The translations under genes and the position numbers were made by a program. Of a stretch of 64,000 nt of DNA, positions 21,826 through 32,720 are shown in pieces; the first letter of the stretch is position 1, and each line of letters begins with the position of its first letter. The notes below the pieces were generated by a model. It did no database searches, was not told the origin of the DNA, and saw only the letters and a list, made by a program, of their open reading frames with translations. Origin of the DNA: Entoloma clypeatum (Eukaryota; Basidiomycota; Agaricomycetes; Agaricales; Entolomataceae); contig OY751492.1 in assembly GCA_963565915.1 (NCBI GenBank), positions 3,100,001 to 3,164,000 on the forward strand, given 5' to 3'.

Positions 21826-23631
21826 CTACCCCATAATGCTGACTTCAAGGACAGAAGCAAGCCTTGGATTCACCATTTCCACATCCACATGAACCACAGA
21901 ATATTCGGGGTGAACAACCTTATTGCCAGATCGCAGTGCTTTCACGAGTTCAGGTTCGACGTGTTCCGATGGCTGCTTTTTGTCTATCCAGACAAAAGTC
22001 GATTGAACGCTGTACCCAGCTGATTTGATCGGCTCGATCCACGTCGGCCACAACCTAGTGTGGAATTCCTTATCTGATTGTTTATGGTTGTGGGATAGCG
22101 TGAATTGGATAGGGAACATGGTGGCTTGCTTGGAGGCGCGATCCAACAGCAGTATGACACCATCGACGGCCATGAAATTGTAGGCAGTGGGAATATAGAG
22201 GCGGGTCCCGTGATCACTGGAGAGAAACTCGGCGAAGTTTGGATGCGTCGCGAAAATCGTAGTAGACATTCGGCCAAGCTTTGGGTGGACAACCTTTAGA
22301 CCATTGATACCAATGTTGCTAAGGCAAATTTGCTCGGCCAAGAAGCCTCGAACAACAGGATTGGTGGATTGTGAAACCGATATGTACCACGAATCTTCCA
22401 GGAATGGAGCGTTGTCGTATGTTCGCAATATTGAGACCATGGATTCAAAGGCAGTTCCGCATGTAAACCTTCCAACTCTATTTTCGTCGACGTAAAAGTA
22501 TCGCAAATCATACAAGCTTCGGTCATCAATTTGAACTTGATCACCCTGGACGCATGCCTTCATGATTGTGAAATACCTAGCCCGAAAAAATTGATTTAGA
22601 TGGAAAGGGAAATAGCAGGATGTATGACCTTTCTTTCCTGAACGAAGACAGGGATGCGATTTTGGTTCTAAAGAATGTCTCGACATCCAAGGCGACCTTA
22701 CGCAGATCGGAAGTATTCCTGAATTCGAGTTCGACGAAGTTGGTGAAGTTGAAAAGGCAGCGTAGCAGAAGCGGAATGCAACCAGTGAGATATTCAACAT
22801 GTTGTCGTTGTTCAGCCGACAACAGGGAAATTCGATCGCCATGGTGAGTAAACCACTGATCAGTTTCGTCCTATGGGGCATAAGTGGTGCATGGAACAAC
22901 GTGAGCTATCAGCCTACCTTGCTCATCCCTCCAAATATTCGGAAAACCGAAATTCCACTTTGTTTCCTATCAGCTTCTCGATTGGATGTTTCGTTGGCTG
23001 AAGCGCTGAATACATAACGATGGTTGAACCTCAAGGCGTCAAGCCAGTTTGACGCCTGGACCTTTTTGGCTGTGCGGCTGTCATTCTCAGCGATCTCCAG
23101 AGCGTTCCCTTGGTCAACGATGATGTAGAGATCTGAAAGGCTAGACATCAACTCAATCAACTCCTCGATGTCGTGAGGATTTTTTATGGTTTCGAGAATA
23201 GCCGAGTTGTAGAACGCGAAGTTTAATGCCCCCCACATCGCCTTTGCCGGCTCCAGTTGGAGAGTGGAGCAATCAGGAATATAGAAGACGCGTTTCCCTT
23301 CACGAACAAGGTGGTACACAAGCGCAGCAAGGAGATGCGATTTCCCTGAACCAGACGTCCCATACAGGTATAGGCTTTCGCGTGCATCGAGAAAATTCTC
23401 ATTCTCGACACGCTTTTGCAATTGGCGAAATTGAGACCTCCCCATATATTCAAAGCAGTTGATGCTGTTGATTTTCGTCCTCTCGAAGCGTGGGGATGGC
23501 ATTGGGAACAACGAAGGGAAAGGGAGCGTTGTGAATGTCGAAGGGTTGGACAAGTCTAGATCATCCGGCATGGCTTTGATCGCCTCATGAATTGCGACAC
23601 AACGGGCCTGTACGTCGGACACACTCCCCAC
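21826..23631 (-). CDS. CRN/RHS-type protein, C-terminal half: P-loop NTPase plus nuclease-like domain
   Basis: Three exons (23631-22918, 22855-22629, 22576-21826) joined by introns 22856-22917 (62 bp) and 22577-22628 (52 bp) give exactly 563 aa. Residues 90-98 carry the Walker A motif YGTSGSGKS, with a Walker B-like LYIIVDQ near 168-174 and WFTHHGDRISLL shortly after intron 1. The C-terminal part has AVDGVILLLD followed by FPIQFTLSHNH, the layout of the restriction-endonuclease-like domain of CRN/RHS proteins, where a Q-x-T replaces the usual E-x-K. Known relatives are host-directed or conflict effectors. The first 15 residues lie in the repeat shared with 11276-11602, and no header domain is present upstream, so the gene may be transcribed from captured sequence or be incomplete. 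Function is inferred. Confidence 0.78.
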
Positions 23632-23915
23632 TCTGTTCTGTGTTTCCGATATCTCCCCTACATCCAGCCGACAGTGAATTAGAAGGTTCGTTATAGGCGG
23701 AGGCAGGCTTTACTCGCCTATCTGCTGACGCTTCGCTGACTGACCATCCTCTTCTGTGGGCGGGCGTGAGCGTTTCCGAGAGGCTAAGAAAAGGCACCAG
23801 AATATTAATATGTTATCGAGGGGACATCATTGGGTGAGCAGAAGAGACAGAGATATGCAGAGCATATAGTCGTGTGTTATGGAGATAGGAGGGGGGACAA
23901 CCAAAACAAAGTTGC
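23587..23915. repeat. CRN-derived direct repeat, copy 2
   Basis: Same block as 11276-11602. On its left it is continuous with the CRN NTPase coding sequence; on its right, at 'caaccaaaacaaa', it ends abruptly against the truncated gene at 23916-24457. Confidence 0.9.
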
Positions 23916-24457
23916 GCAAGTGAGGCGAAAAGTTCAACGTAATCGTCAGTTCTGCTCACACAGGGACGAGGAGCCGGCCGTACTCACTGCTGGCGGTACT
24001 TTGTTGTTTCGGATAAGCTGTGATAGAGCAGTCATCACATGTCCTCCTTTTTTTAAAAGGTGATCGCAGACCTTGAACGAATCCAAGCGCCTTGTCAACC
24101 TCCCTTCCATTTTGAGCGTGCGTAACTAGTCGCATCACCGCAAAAACCTGCCCGCCCGACAGCTTCTCCCCCTGGTTCAACTCTGGCGAGACAAATCGCA
24201 GAATCTGTCGGCTGATTAGCTTTCTAGACACGCCATTAACCACTACTCACTGAATCAATTGTTCCTGGCGACATCCCATACCGTCCCATCAACCATGCTC
24301 TCATCTCCCTCAAGTCGATCCGGATGTCCGCATAGTACCTGTCGTCAAGCACGGTATCCCCCCCTTCCTCAATCCACGCCAAAGCTCGCAAGTTTGCTGT
24401 GTACACTTCATATTCCTCATCGTTTAGCGCCGATGCGTGCAGGGTAAGCAATCTCAT
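23916..24457 (-). pseudogene. 5' fragment of a conserved-looking host gene, broken by the CRN segment
   Basis: Start at 24457 (MRLLTLHASALNDEEY). A 46-bp intron (donor GTGAGT) joins exon 1 ending in GTIDS to an exon reading ILRFVSPELNQGEKLSGGQVFAVMRL in two parts, and a 54-bp intron follows LGFVQ. The pattern of a helix pair around GEKLSGGQVFAVMRL recalls EH/EF-hand-like modules of fungal trafficking proteins, but I cannot name the gene. It stops within about 30 codons after the last intron, at the edge of the CRN repeat, so only the N-terminus is left. The introns show a DNA-level, not RNA-level, origin. Confidence 0.5.
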
Positions 24458-24732
24458 GGTCGAGAGGCAGGTGTGGCGTCCTGAACCACGGGCGGGCCGC
24501 GGTGAGTGGGAGAGAGAAGAGCAAACTCAGTTGAACAAGACAGCACACGAAAAAGAGATGCTCTCAGCTAATTAGAGGGGTATTGTGACATCAGGTGCGA
24601 CTCTGACATTGTTCAGACAACCCGCACCTAATCATCGGAAAATCAGCGGGGGCCTGGTATGACCAGGCAGATGTGATCATAAATTCGCGCTCCGCTACTA
24701 CCAAATAAGGTGATATAAGGCATTACCAGGGC

Positions 24733-26514
24733 CAAGGGGGTGTCGGAACGCGATCCCGGCAACACACGTGGGTGGGGGGGGGGGGTCCTCGGGGGTGAAA
24801 AAAAAAAGTCCGACCCCCCGATTAATTAACCGAAAACGGCAGTCAGGATGCCCAGTCGGGACCGCCGAATGAGCCCGATGCAAAGACGCTAGTTGCGGAT
24901 CCTTACAAGACCTTGACCAACGTCTGACAGGTGACGACAGTAGAGTAGGATGAGAACCAGACAAAAATGAACATATTTTGAACTCCTCATCGTGCTCGAC
25001 GTTATAGACAATGGTGAAAAGCAAGAACAAGGAGTAAGACGAAAAAGATCTCAAAAATCGATATCTAACTCTTGGACAGTAGTAATGGTCAGCAATTCGT
25101 TCATGGAAGCACGCTAGAGTGCCCGGACTGTAAAACAATCGTGAATGTTGGAACAGGCGGCTATGCCAACCTCGACGCACACCAGACATCGTCAAAATGC
25201 AAGCAAAAGGCCAGCAGATGGAAGCGCGCAAATCTCGGTCAAGCCTCTATCCGTAATTTCTTGAAGCCGAAAGTGCCAGTCAATCGATCGATGACTTGTG
25301 CTCCCCCGTTGGTCGACGCGCCGAGCACTGCCGGAAGAACGTCCAAAGCGGACGAGAGAAGGAACACGAGTCCCCAGGCAGAGGTCTGTCCAGAAGGCAT
25401 GAGGCTGATTCAAGACCTTGAGCACGCAGCTGGACGAATCCCGGACGACGTACCAATTGCGACTCCAACACACCGTCTAAGCATGTTCGCGACAGACCCC
25501 CACACCTGTATCTCGCAGCAGGAGGAGGATGAGGACGATTGGATGACTTTGAACTCGATGTTCAAGTCCTCGTTTGGATGGGGCATGGCAGAGATGGAGG
25601 ACGCGGTTTCGCAGATGCTGAATCGTGGAAAGTTCGGGCTGGATGGCTTCATCAACGTCTTGAGGTTTTTCGTTGTTGAGAGGGGCTTAAAGGGAGTTTT
25701 GTTTGAAATGAAGATTCAGGCACTAGTCAGGGAGGTGGACAATGTGAGCGTACAGAATGAGTCCGAGTCGGTGGATGAGCAGGGAGTGGATGATGAGCTG
25801 GATGACGAGCCATATGTTCTCAAAATGAGTAGTAAGTCTGAGTCCTCTTGGTTTTCCATGATCTGTGAACATTCTTGTTACAGCAAACCCACAGTCCCCA
25901 CCCGTGACGTCTCCAGCTGCAGCGCCAGCCACTGCACCACCCGCGATCATCCCTGGTCCAGCCCTAGCAGCCCCTACGACCTCCCGGCCCCTGCCGCCGA
26001 GTGGAGCTGCTACTGATATGCGGACACGGCCGAGTCGAACAAGAAAAGTTCACTTACTCAACCTGAACACTTGTATTTGCGGGGTCACCATCACCGATGC
26101 CGAAATTCAAGAGGGCCGAAACACTATGCAATGCCGAGTGCAAGGATGTGAAACAGTCTGGGTAAGTTCCCTCTTGTCTTGCTCATCCAGGACTCGCAAC
26201 GATCCTCATAATTGATTTTAGTATCATCAAAGTTGTATGCAGTATACATTTACTCCGAAGCAGTGGAGCTGTGATAGCTGCAAGGCAGATTCTGGTCGAA
26301 AACGTCGATAGGTACCTGCATGCTGACGTCCTCGTTCATTTGTAATTTTGTGAGAGGTTTATTGTTTTGATCTTATGTTTTTCATAGAAATATATATGTT
26401 TGTGGGTATAACATACTATATTAGGAAGGAGGGGGTGGGGGGGGGGGGGGTCTCGCGAGGCCGAAAAAAAAAGTCCGACGTGTGTTGCTGCAGTCACGTT
26501 CCGACACCCCCTTG
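24733..26514. mobile_element. TIR DNA transposon (1,782 bp) with 8-bp target duplication and a cargo gene
   Basis: The ends are inverted repeats of about 37 bp beginning CAAGGGGGTGTCGGAAC (24733-24769 and 26478-26514, a few mismatches further in). The flanks are identical: ACCAGGGC at 24725-24732 and 26515-26522. Just inside each end is a long G run followed by an A run (aaaaaaaaagtccgac), in mirrored order. The 8-bp duplication fits hAT or the KDZ groups. The only gene inside is not a recognisable transposase, so the element is either non-autonomous with captured cargo or uses an unknown protein. Confidence 0.88.
25011..26311 (+). CDS. Zinc-finger/PHD-finger protein inside a TIR transposon (380 aa)
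   Basis: Four exons (25011-25033, 25080-25831, 25884-26161, 26222-26311) with introns of 46, 52 and 60 bp, all GT-AG, add to 381 codons. The N-terminus has a CPDC...H...C zinc-binding pattern (CPDCKTIVNVGTGGYANLDAH region, residues about 23-48) like the small C2HC fingers of fungal transposon-linked proteins. The middle is acidic, with a FGWGMAEMEDAV helix. A proline/alanine linker follows. The C-terminus is a PHD-like finger (CICG, CRVQGC, WYHQSC, WSCDSC), a fold that reads histone tails in other proteins, and ends in basic GRKRR. The gene is open and properly spliced, which suggests selection. I see no DDE catalytic core. ATG 25011 is chosen because the frame of exon 2 has no ATG. Confidence 0.78.
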
Positions 26515-26529
26515 ACCAGGGCTTATAAT

Positions 26530-27115
26530 CTGGTGTAAGAATATCATTGAATGTTCATCTGCTGATGCTTCCCCTACCAGAACAGTATATAATGAACAGT
26601 ACCTGTATTTATTTGATTAGTTTGGAAGGGTTTGTAAGGTAATAATCTCAGAGCACCAAGCTTCCAGATACATTGTAATCCTTTATAACTACTTGTAATC
26701 CTTGCAAGAGATGGTCATTCACTAATGCTTGGCCCAGCACAATGACATCTAATGGGGAGGGTGTGTCAGTATCAGAATGAGTGAAATGGGATTATAATGC
26801 AATATCTCAAGGTGCCAGCCTTCCCCAGAGATGGTAATGCTTTAAAAGTATGCAAGATTGTGGCAAAAAATGATCACCTGCCAATGCTTGACCCAGTAGG
26901 ATGGCAGGTTACGACCAGGACTGTCAGTATTAGAATAGGCGAGGTTGTAAGATCTCAAAATGTCAACCTTGCGAGTCATTGGTAATGCCTTAACGCTTTA
27001 CGAAATGATTGTAAGAATTGATTAATTCTATTGAGTGACCATCCGCGGGTGCTTGTCCAAGCGTAATGACAAATTATGAGCAGAATAGATTAGTATTTGA
27101 ATCGGGCAAATAAAA
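26530..27115. repeat. Degenerate tandem repeat, period about 160 bp, four units
   Basis: The anchor 'gttcatctgctgatgctt' at 26553 recurs in changed form at 26713, 26872 and 27037, giving spacings of 160, 159 and 165 bp. Other words recur in phase: 'cagtatcagaat', 'aaggtgccagcc/aatgtcaacc' and 'agatggtaatgc'. Identity between units is moderate. There are no open frames of note. Confidence 0.75.
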
Positions 27116-27374
27116 TCATGATAGGAAGTAATATATTCGTTTACATTAAATTGCATAGTAAACTAGTAGAAGACAAGGGGGGAATGAGTGTGATGATGAT
27201 TGGCAGGTGGCTGCTTTGCTCGCGTAGTAGAGTAGGGCGTACATGTATACAACAAACACAAAAACCAATGCAACAATTAGATTAGTACTAGGGTATATAT
27301 ATATGTACAGTAGGTTTTCAAGATCTATGGATACAAATCAGAGATGGGTTGCCACCCCATCTGCCAGTCAGATG
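27116..27374. other. No gene recognised
   Basis: AT-rich stretch after the tandem repeat. Nothing else is visible. Confidence 0.3.
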
Positions 27375-28202
27375 TTACGAAAATTTGAGAGCGCAGGGGA
27401 ATGTACCAGGCAGAAATGCCTTGAGCGTAGCAGCTGACAGGTGTTGATACGGCCACCCGGGGCACTCCCGAGCTTTGTGGGGGAGGAAGACAAAGCCGTG
27501 GGTTCTGTGCGCTTCGAGGCGAGGATCCAGCAGAAAAGAGGCTAATGGGCGGGATCGACTGTCGATGCTGACAAGGTCGAGGCTGCTGGCACTGTATTGT
27601 GCGCTCGCGAGAGGGAATAAAACTAGAGTCAGTCTAACACTCACTTCAAAAGCCCTTAGGCTCGACATGCCTGGTCCATTCTGTGTCTTTTCCTGCCATT
27701 TGCTGGGTCAGGGGGATGTCCATAACAGTTGACATTTTAGATTTTACAGTACTATGGAATCTTCGAGTGAAAAGTAATCAAAATAAGCCCTGATAGATTT
27801 ATTATAAGTGAAATGCGCCAAGGTAGGAGCGGAGAACTTACCTATTTTTCCTCCTCATCATTTTCAGGCCGAAGGTAATCGCATCTTCGTCCCAGCGCCC
27901 GCGTTTGCGCAAGAGAACGCGCCCCCCAATGACCTGAAGTTCACGCTATGAGGGGTGAGTTTGGAGCTAGGTTCGCAGAAACGACCGTTTACCTTTCCCT
28001 TCCCCCCATAAACCCGCATCAACTTTTGTTCGTACCCTAAAAACAGCGCCGTAGTACGTTTGCCTCGTCCGGTATTCACGCTGACCTCGTCGCCTCTCTG
28101 CACTCAAGGTAAAGTAAACTGAGAAGTTAGATTCAAGCTACTCGCCTGGTATGGGTGATCCGGATGGCTAGCGAGCAGTCCGTCGGTGGGGGCGCGAGCC
28201 AT
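27375..28202 (-). CDS. Uncharacterised small gene, family member 1 (GGRVxLR type)
   Basis: Start 28202 (MARAPTDGLLASHPDHPYQ). An intron at 28098-28145 has the donor GCGAGT, a GC-AG intron. The next exon (RGDEVSVNTGRGKRTTALF...GYEQKLMRVYGGKGK) is followed by a GTAAAC intron and an exon with VIGGRVLLRKRGRWDEDA and GLKMMRRKNR. A later open stretch down to 27375, containing FLLDPRLEAHRTHGFVFLP, may be its 3' part. A paralogue at 32896-33566 keeps the same exon layout, and the matching segments read GGRVRLRGRNRW. The short basic beta-rich segments recall KOW-like or SH3-like folds, but I cannot name the family. Both copies flank the Spt5-like gene. Confidence 0.5.
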
Positions 28203-28706
28203 GTGTGCGATGCAGTCAAGAAAGCGTTAGGTGCGAGATGGTGGTTGCGGTTAAGAATCACCTTCTACAAGTGGAGGGCCTAAAAGCCGAAGCTTGGCAT
28301 GTCAGAATGATTCACAACGAAGATTAGGAGGAACAAATGGGCGAGTGGCTGTTGGAAACACCTTCGACAGAAGGGAATACATTTGCTTCTCTGGTGACGA
28401 GAATAATGGTGTGGGGCTCGGATAGACCCTGGAATTTTAGCGGCAGTAGGGGACGGTTTGTCAAGGATACCGTTTCTAGCATTGGGAATTATATGATTGA
28501 TAAGGTCCAAGAGAGGATTGTCGGTAGAGCTAGTGTGTGCTGTGTAGTATCAGTACTGAATTGAAAACAGAAAGAAAACAAGAACGCACCCGGCAGGGGT
28601 GCAACGAACCCATCATCTGCATCATGGTCTCATCTTGCCCGGCTTTTGGCCACTTGGATGGAGTGCTGCATTCCACGAGCCATCTTATATTCTGCAGATG
28701 ACATGA

Positions 28707-29412
28707 TATTCTAACGTATGTGTTGATTTTTTTCGATTCTTCCCGACAATGGGCTAAGACCAAGCTGCGAGGCATGGCAAAGACTCTCGTCCACTGCGCT
28801 AGGTTCTCTGCACGTGAGTTGATTATGAGTTGCTTGTAAGAGTCTGGCCGCTTCAATGCAAGCATGTTCATAGTTGTGCCATGGGCATCAACTGGCGCAT
28901 CCCAGAACCAGTAACTGAAGTCATTGAGCTCCACAATCAACCCATGAGAAGTCCACACGAAGTTAGATTCATTATGCTTAACCTGTTATCAATGCAAAAT
29001 AAGATGACAAGTAAAGTCGTATAAAGAAAGCATCACATACCGCAGAGGGGCGTTTCATAACGAATCCACTCGTGCCAGAATCATCTTTGTCAACATGGAC
29101 GATGCCCAATATGCAAAGGTCCCAAAAGAGGCAAAATTTGGGTGACCGAGATGATTTCGTAGACCCCATGCAGATCGCGAAACTTCCTGGTGTGTTACGG
29201 TTAGTAGAGTTTCAGCGGCATATTGAATGACCACATGCATGCTCTATCGCTGCAAATTTGGGTAAGAAACCCGAAAGAAATGAATGAGTCCGAGCTTGTA
29301 CAACTATAATCCTGTCAATAAACGGCCCTAGCAACGATACTGACAATAAACGTACTAGGCATAACATTCTTCATTTCTAGACGTAGTTGTTTAGCCGCCT
29401 CATCCCTCTGAT
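28707..29412 (-). repeat. Partial duplicate of the 3' half of the gene at 36741-38938
   Basis: Over about 700 bp this matches 36720-37431 at well above 90 percent by eye, introns included. The coding part reads SHGLIVELNDFSYWFWDAP and MNMLALKRPD in both. In this copy the frame runs on past the stop used at 36741. The match ends abruptly at about 29412, inside the exon for QRDEAAKQLRLEMKN, so this is a 3' fragment without the start of the gene. Confidence 0.88.
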
Positions 29413-29632
29413 GATTTCACAATAAATAATGTCTTCATACATGAATATTTGACTGATAGCAGGCTCCAAACACTTTCAGTTGAGCAGAGAGATGTTCAAC
29501 ATGCTAAAAGTCATGTGTACATTGTATTAAATCCAAATATCACCACTATAACTAGGTAGGTAGCACACGCACAACAAGCGGTCAATGAGTCCATTAACAT
29601 GATTATTGAGGCATATGACACAATAGATCCCT
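29413..29632. other. No gene recognised
   Basis: Short AT-rich spacer between the duplicated fragment and the Spt5-like gene end. Confidence 0.3.
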
Positions 29633-32252
29633 TCAACAACGAATTCTTGCAGCCGCGTGCTCCTCTTGCAATATTCCATAATTGAAAGTCTTCTCCTCCT
29701 TCGTTTCTGCGACCAACGCAAGGTCCTCAGCCCAGAGTTTCAGGGTTGTGGTCGTCACAGTGTCTCTGAAACCCAAATTCCGGGTGACAACCCTACAAAC
29801 CACGAGGCTCTCTACACCATGTCCCTCATGGGTGACCCGACGCACAAAAGTTCCCAAGTGCTCCCCATTAATGACAACGAGAAGTGAATCAGTACATGTC
29901 GGGTTGGGGACATCGAGTACCACTTGTGCTCCAATGAGGTCCTTCAGCGCTTTATTGCGGGAGTACACTATCTTCCGGCTACCGCCAATGATCGTGCCCC
30001 ATACTGTCATAGGTTTGTCTGCATGTCCTACGCCTGTCACCCTTGCTGAAACCTTAACATCCTTGAGCCGTGGGTCAAGGAGAACGTGTTGAGGAACAAG
30101 GGCAGGTATAGGGGTGAGAGTGGGCGTGTTCTCAGGGAAAGGATTCCGGTTGGAGCCCCAGTCCTTGCGATGCTGCTCGGCACCGGCCCCAAAGGGTGCG
30201 GACAACGGTGGGCTCCAGGCAGGCGTGGACGACGATGGATTCCAGGCAGGCGTGGACGAGGTAATCTCCCCTGGAGTGGGCATGGGTGTCCTGTCACCGC
30301 CAGAAGTTTCCAAGCCTTGCGAGGCCCCCAGAGCGATAACCTTGCGAGCACAAGGAAGAGGATGGAAAATTTTCTCGAAGGGCCGCCGGTAGTCGAAGAG
30401 CTGTATCAGGTGTCTGTTATGCGGTAATCAGATGGGGACACTGAGAAAGAAAAAAATTACGGACGTGGTTTCGACGACTTGATCATAGTCCAAACGCCTA
30501 TGCACAAAGGAATGGCTGCCACTGTGGGTGTCAAGCTCAACATCCACTTCAAGGCCACTCAAGGTCTTTCTGTTTGGATGGACGTCACGCACCCTGCCCG
30601 TCCTCCCTTTGAGCTCCCTATGAGCGACGACTGTAACGGTGATGTTCCTCCAAGGGATTGAGACTGGTTTCCACCACTCACCGGCCTCTGTCGGCTCGGG
30701 GCTGGCCTCCAACGTTGACTCCTGGTGCTGAGAGAGGTTTGGTGTGGGCTTGCCGTCCATGATGTTTGGTTTCCTGGCTGGGTGGAGGTAGGGAACAGCG
30801 ACAGACTGGGCGTTGTTGACATGAACAGAAAATTCCTGATAATTGCAAGAAGTACACAGTTAGAAATGACAGGTAAAAGAGTTGTTACCTCGACCTGCAA
30901 TCCTACTTCCATGTCGGCGGTCGGCGGCAACGGGACCTCCTCAGCGCAGTGAACCTCATCATCCAGCATGGAGACTACCCATCCCGAACGCCCTTGATGG
31001 GGGCCGTGGTGGACCTGAAGGAAGTCGCCGACGCTGTACCGTTTCCTCACGTCCTTCCAGGCAATATCAAAAAGACCCTCTCCTTCAGCAAGCTCGATTT
31101 CAAGGTGTTGGGCATAGACTGTCTTGATTACGCCCTTCTTTCCGGAATGTGAAGCGTTGACGACAGTGACCCCCTCTCCCGTGTAAAATTCCCACTCGCG
31201 TGGGGGAGGAAATTCAGCCGCCAAAACCATGGGATGGTCGGATTGGTACAGGAGGGAGGAGAGGGAGAATGGCATAAAGACGAAACTTGGGGAGACGTTG
31301 TGACAATCGAAGTTCTTCAACAGGAGGCCGTGCTCGAAACAAAGTGTCCGGTATTGATACGAGTCGTTTCCAGTTCACGTGAGCGTGACTCCATGAGAGA
31401 CCGCAAACTCATTTGGATCGAAAAGGACGGGGGTGGGGGGAGGTGTGGGGGAAGGATACTTGCGCTTGCCCAGGCTGGTCAAATCTCGCCGTGCGGACTG
31501 CGGGCGTAGGCGAGGAACGACGAGGAGAATGAGTCCCCATCCCTTTACCCTGGCTACGAGACCAATGTCGCCTCAATACTGTCCCCGGGTAATGCGAGCC
31601 CAATCGCCTATCTTCAGGCCATCTCCCTCACCTTGGAGTGGTAACTTGAGCGTCGCCATGCGATCGTCGAGGTCGACGGGGAATGCGACGGGAACACCGG
31701 GCGGGCGTCTGATAATGCCGGGAATCGATACCAGGAGGCGCTGCAGAGTTGGGTTCATCGTTGCCTCTACATAGATCCACCCAGACACAGAGCGGCCACG
31801 TGTGAAGGCGGCGCGTATCTCGTGGTGGCTTTCCGCTAAAGCCATAAGAGAAAATACAGTGTCCTCCTCGATACCGTGCTAGTCGTAGAATTTATAAAAA
31901 AAACTCCAAAAGACATGCTTATGGACGGGATTAACTTACTCGACACTTGACGCGCCATAAGCCCCAATCCTCGAGAGAAGGCCAGCGAACTTGGCGCTCC
32001 ATGATCTGCATAGCAGTGGAAAATTCTTTCAAGCCAGGAGCAGGTCCTGGGGTTCGGCGTACTGCCATACGAAAGTGTTCTGCTAGAGCTTCCAGATCAG
32101 CTGCAGTCGCCTCGTTGTCGTCTGGTGCGCCGCAGTACTCTCTCCATAACAGAGTTCGGTTGGGCTGAGCGTGGTCGTCGATGAAGTCTATATATCTATG
32201 AGCAGCGATACGAGGAATGAAACCTGCCGATGCATGGACTACTAACCCGGTC

Positions 32253-32283
<31 letters not shown>

Positions 32284-32435
32284 CTCCTCTTCCTCCTCCT
32301 CCTCCTCACTATCCACTTCAGCCTCGAGATCAACAAACCTGCGAGCATGCTGACGGTGATCATATACCTGTCAAAGTCAGGGGGTTGAATAGTATTCCCA
32401 ATTCTGACTGACGGAGAATGCACCAGATGGCTCAT
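29633..32435 (-). pseudogene. Spt5-like (NGN plus KOW) gene with two in-frame TGA codons
   Basis: Spt5 is a transcription elongation factor that rides on RNA polymerase; fungi also carry many Spt5-like copies of unknown role. Exons run 32247 and above, 32187-31940, 31878-30889, 30835-30465 and 30413-29633, with introns 32188-32246, 31879-31939, 30836-30888 and 30414-30464, all in phase. Seen in order: RRFVDLEAEVDS with a run of Glu, the NGN domain (EEDTVFSLMALAE, GWIYVEATMN), a KOW motif (RITRGQY-stop-GDIGLVARVKG), a second and third KOW-type block (EGVTVVNASHSGKKGVI, VGDFLQVHHGPHQGRSGWVV), ELKGRTGRVRDV, and a C-terminal DSLLVVINGEHLG region. TGA codons at 31573-31575 and 31375-31377 interrupt an otherwise open frame; both fit CGA-to-TGA. 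The N-terminal exon start is not resolved. Confidence 0.85.
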
Positions 32436-32626
32436 GGTTTCGAGGTGCGAGTTGATTGGACCTATGGGTACTAAGAGTCAGCTTCATATGATTTGGGTGT
32501 CAATAAAGTTTATCAAATTTCATACTTATAAAATGAAGATGACTTACTTTGAAGTGGTACGGAAGCAAAAGCAGAAGTGTGCAAAAGTTTTGGTCAAGTT
32601 GATGATACATGCGTATGGTGGACTGA

Positions 32627-32720
32627 GTCAACAATACCTCGCAAGTATTAGTCACATGCCTATTTCCCAGTCACGTGCGTCTTGAATTGTGTGGCGGATT
32701 CAGCGGGCTGGCGCCATCGT
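32627..32720. repeat. Short dispersed repeat shared with the palindrome at 42765-42850
   Basis: The words 'aatacctcgcaagtattagtcacatg' (in two halves) and 'tttcccagtcacgtgcgtc' followed by 'ttgaattgtgtggcggattc' occur here and at 42764-42846. The 42-kb copy has an extra G-rich insert between the two halves. It is non-coding here. Confidence 0.8.

Noticed and set aside
24698..25231. 177-aa minus-strand frame
   Set aside because: It runs across the transposon end and over the exons of the plus-strand zinc-finger gene; it is a shadow frame.
32217..32435. Pro-rich or Arg-rich frames over the CTC/GAG repeat near 32250-32310
   Set aside because: The Glu-rich frame on the minus strand fits the acidic N-terminus of the Spt5-like gene; the other frames are shadows.
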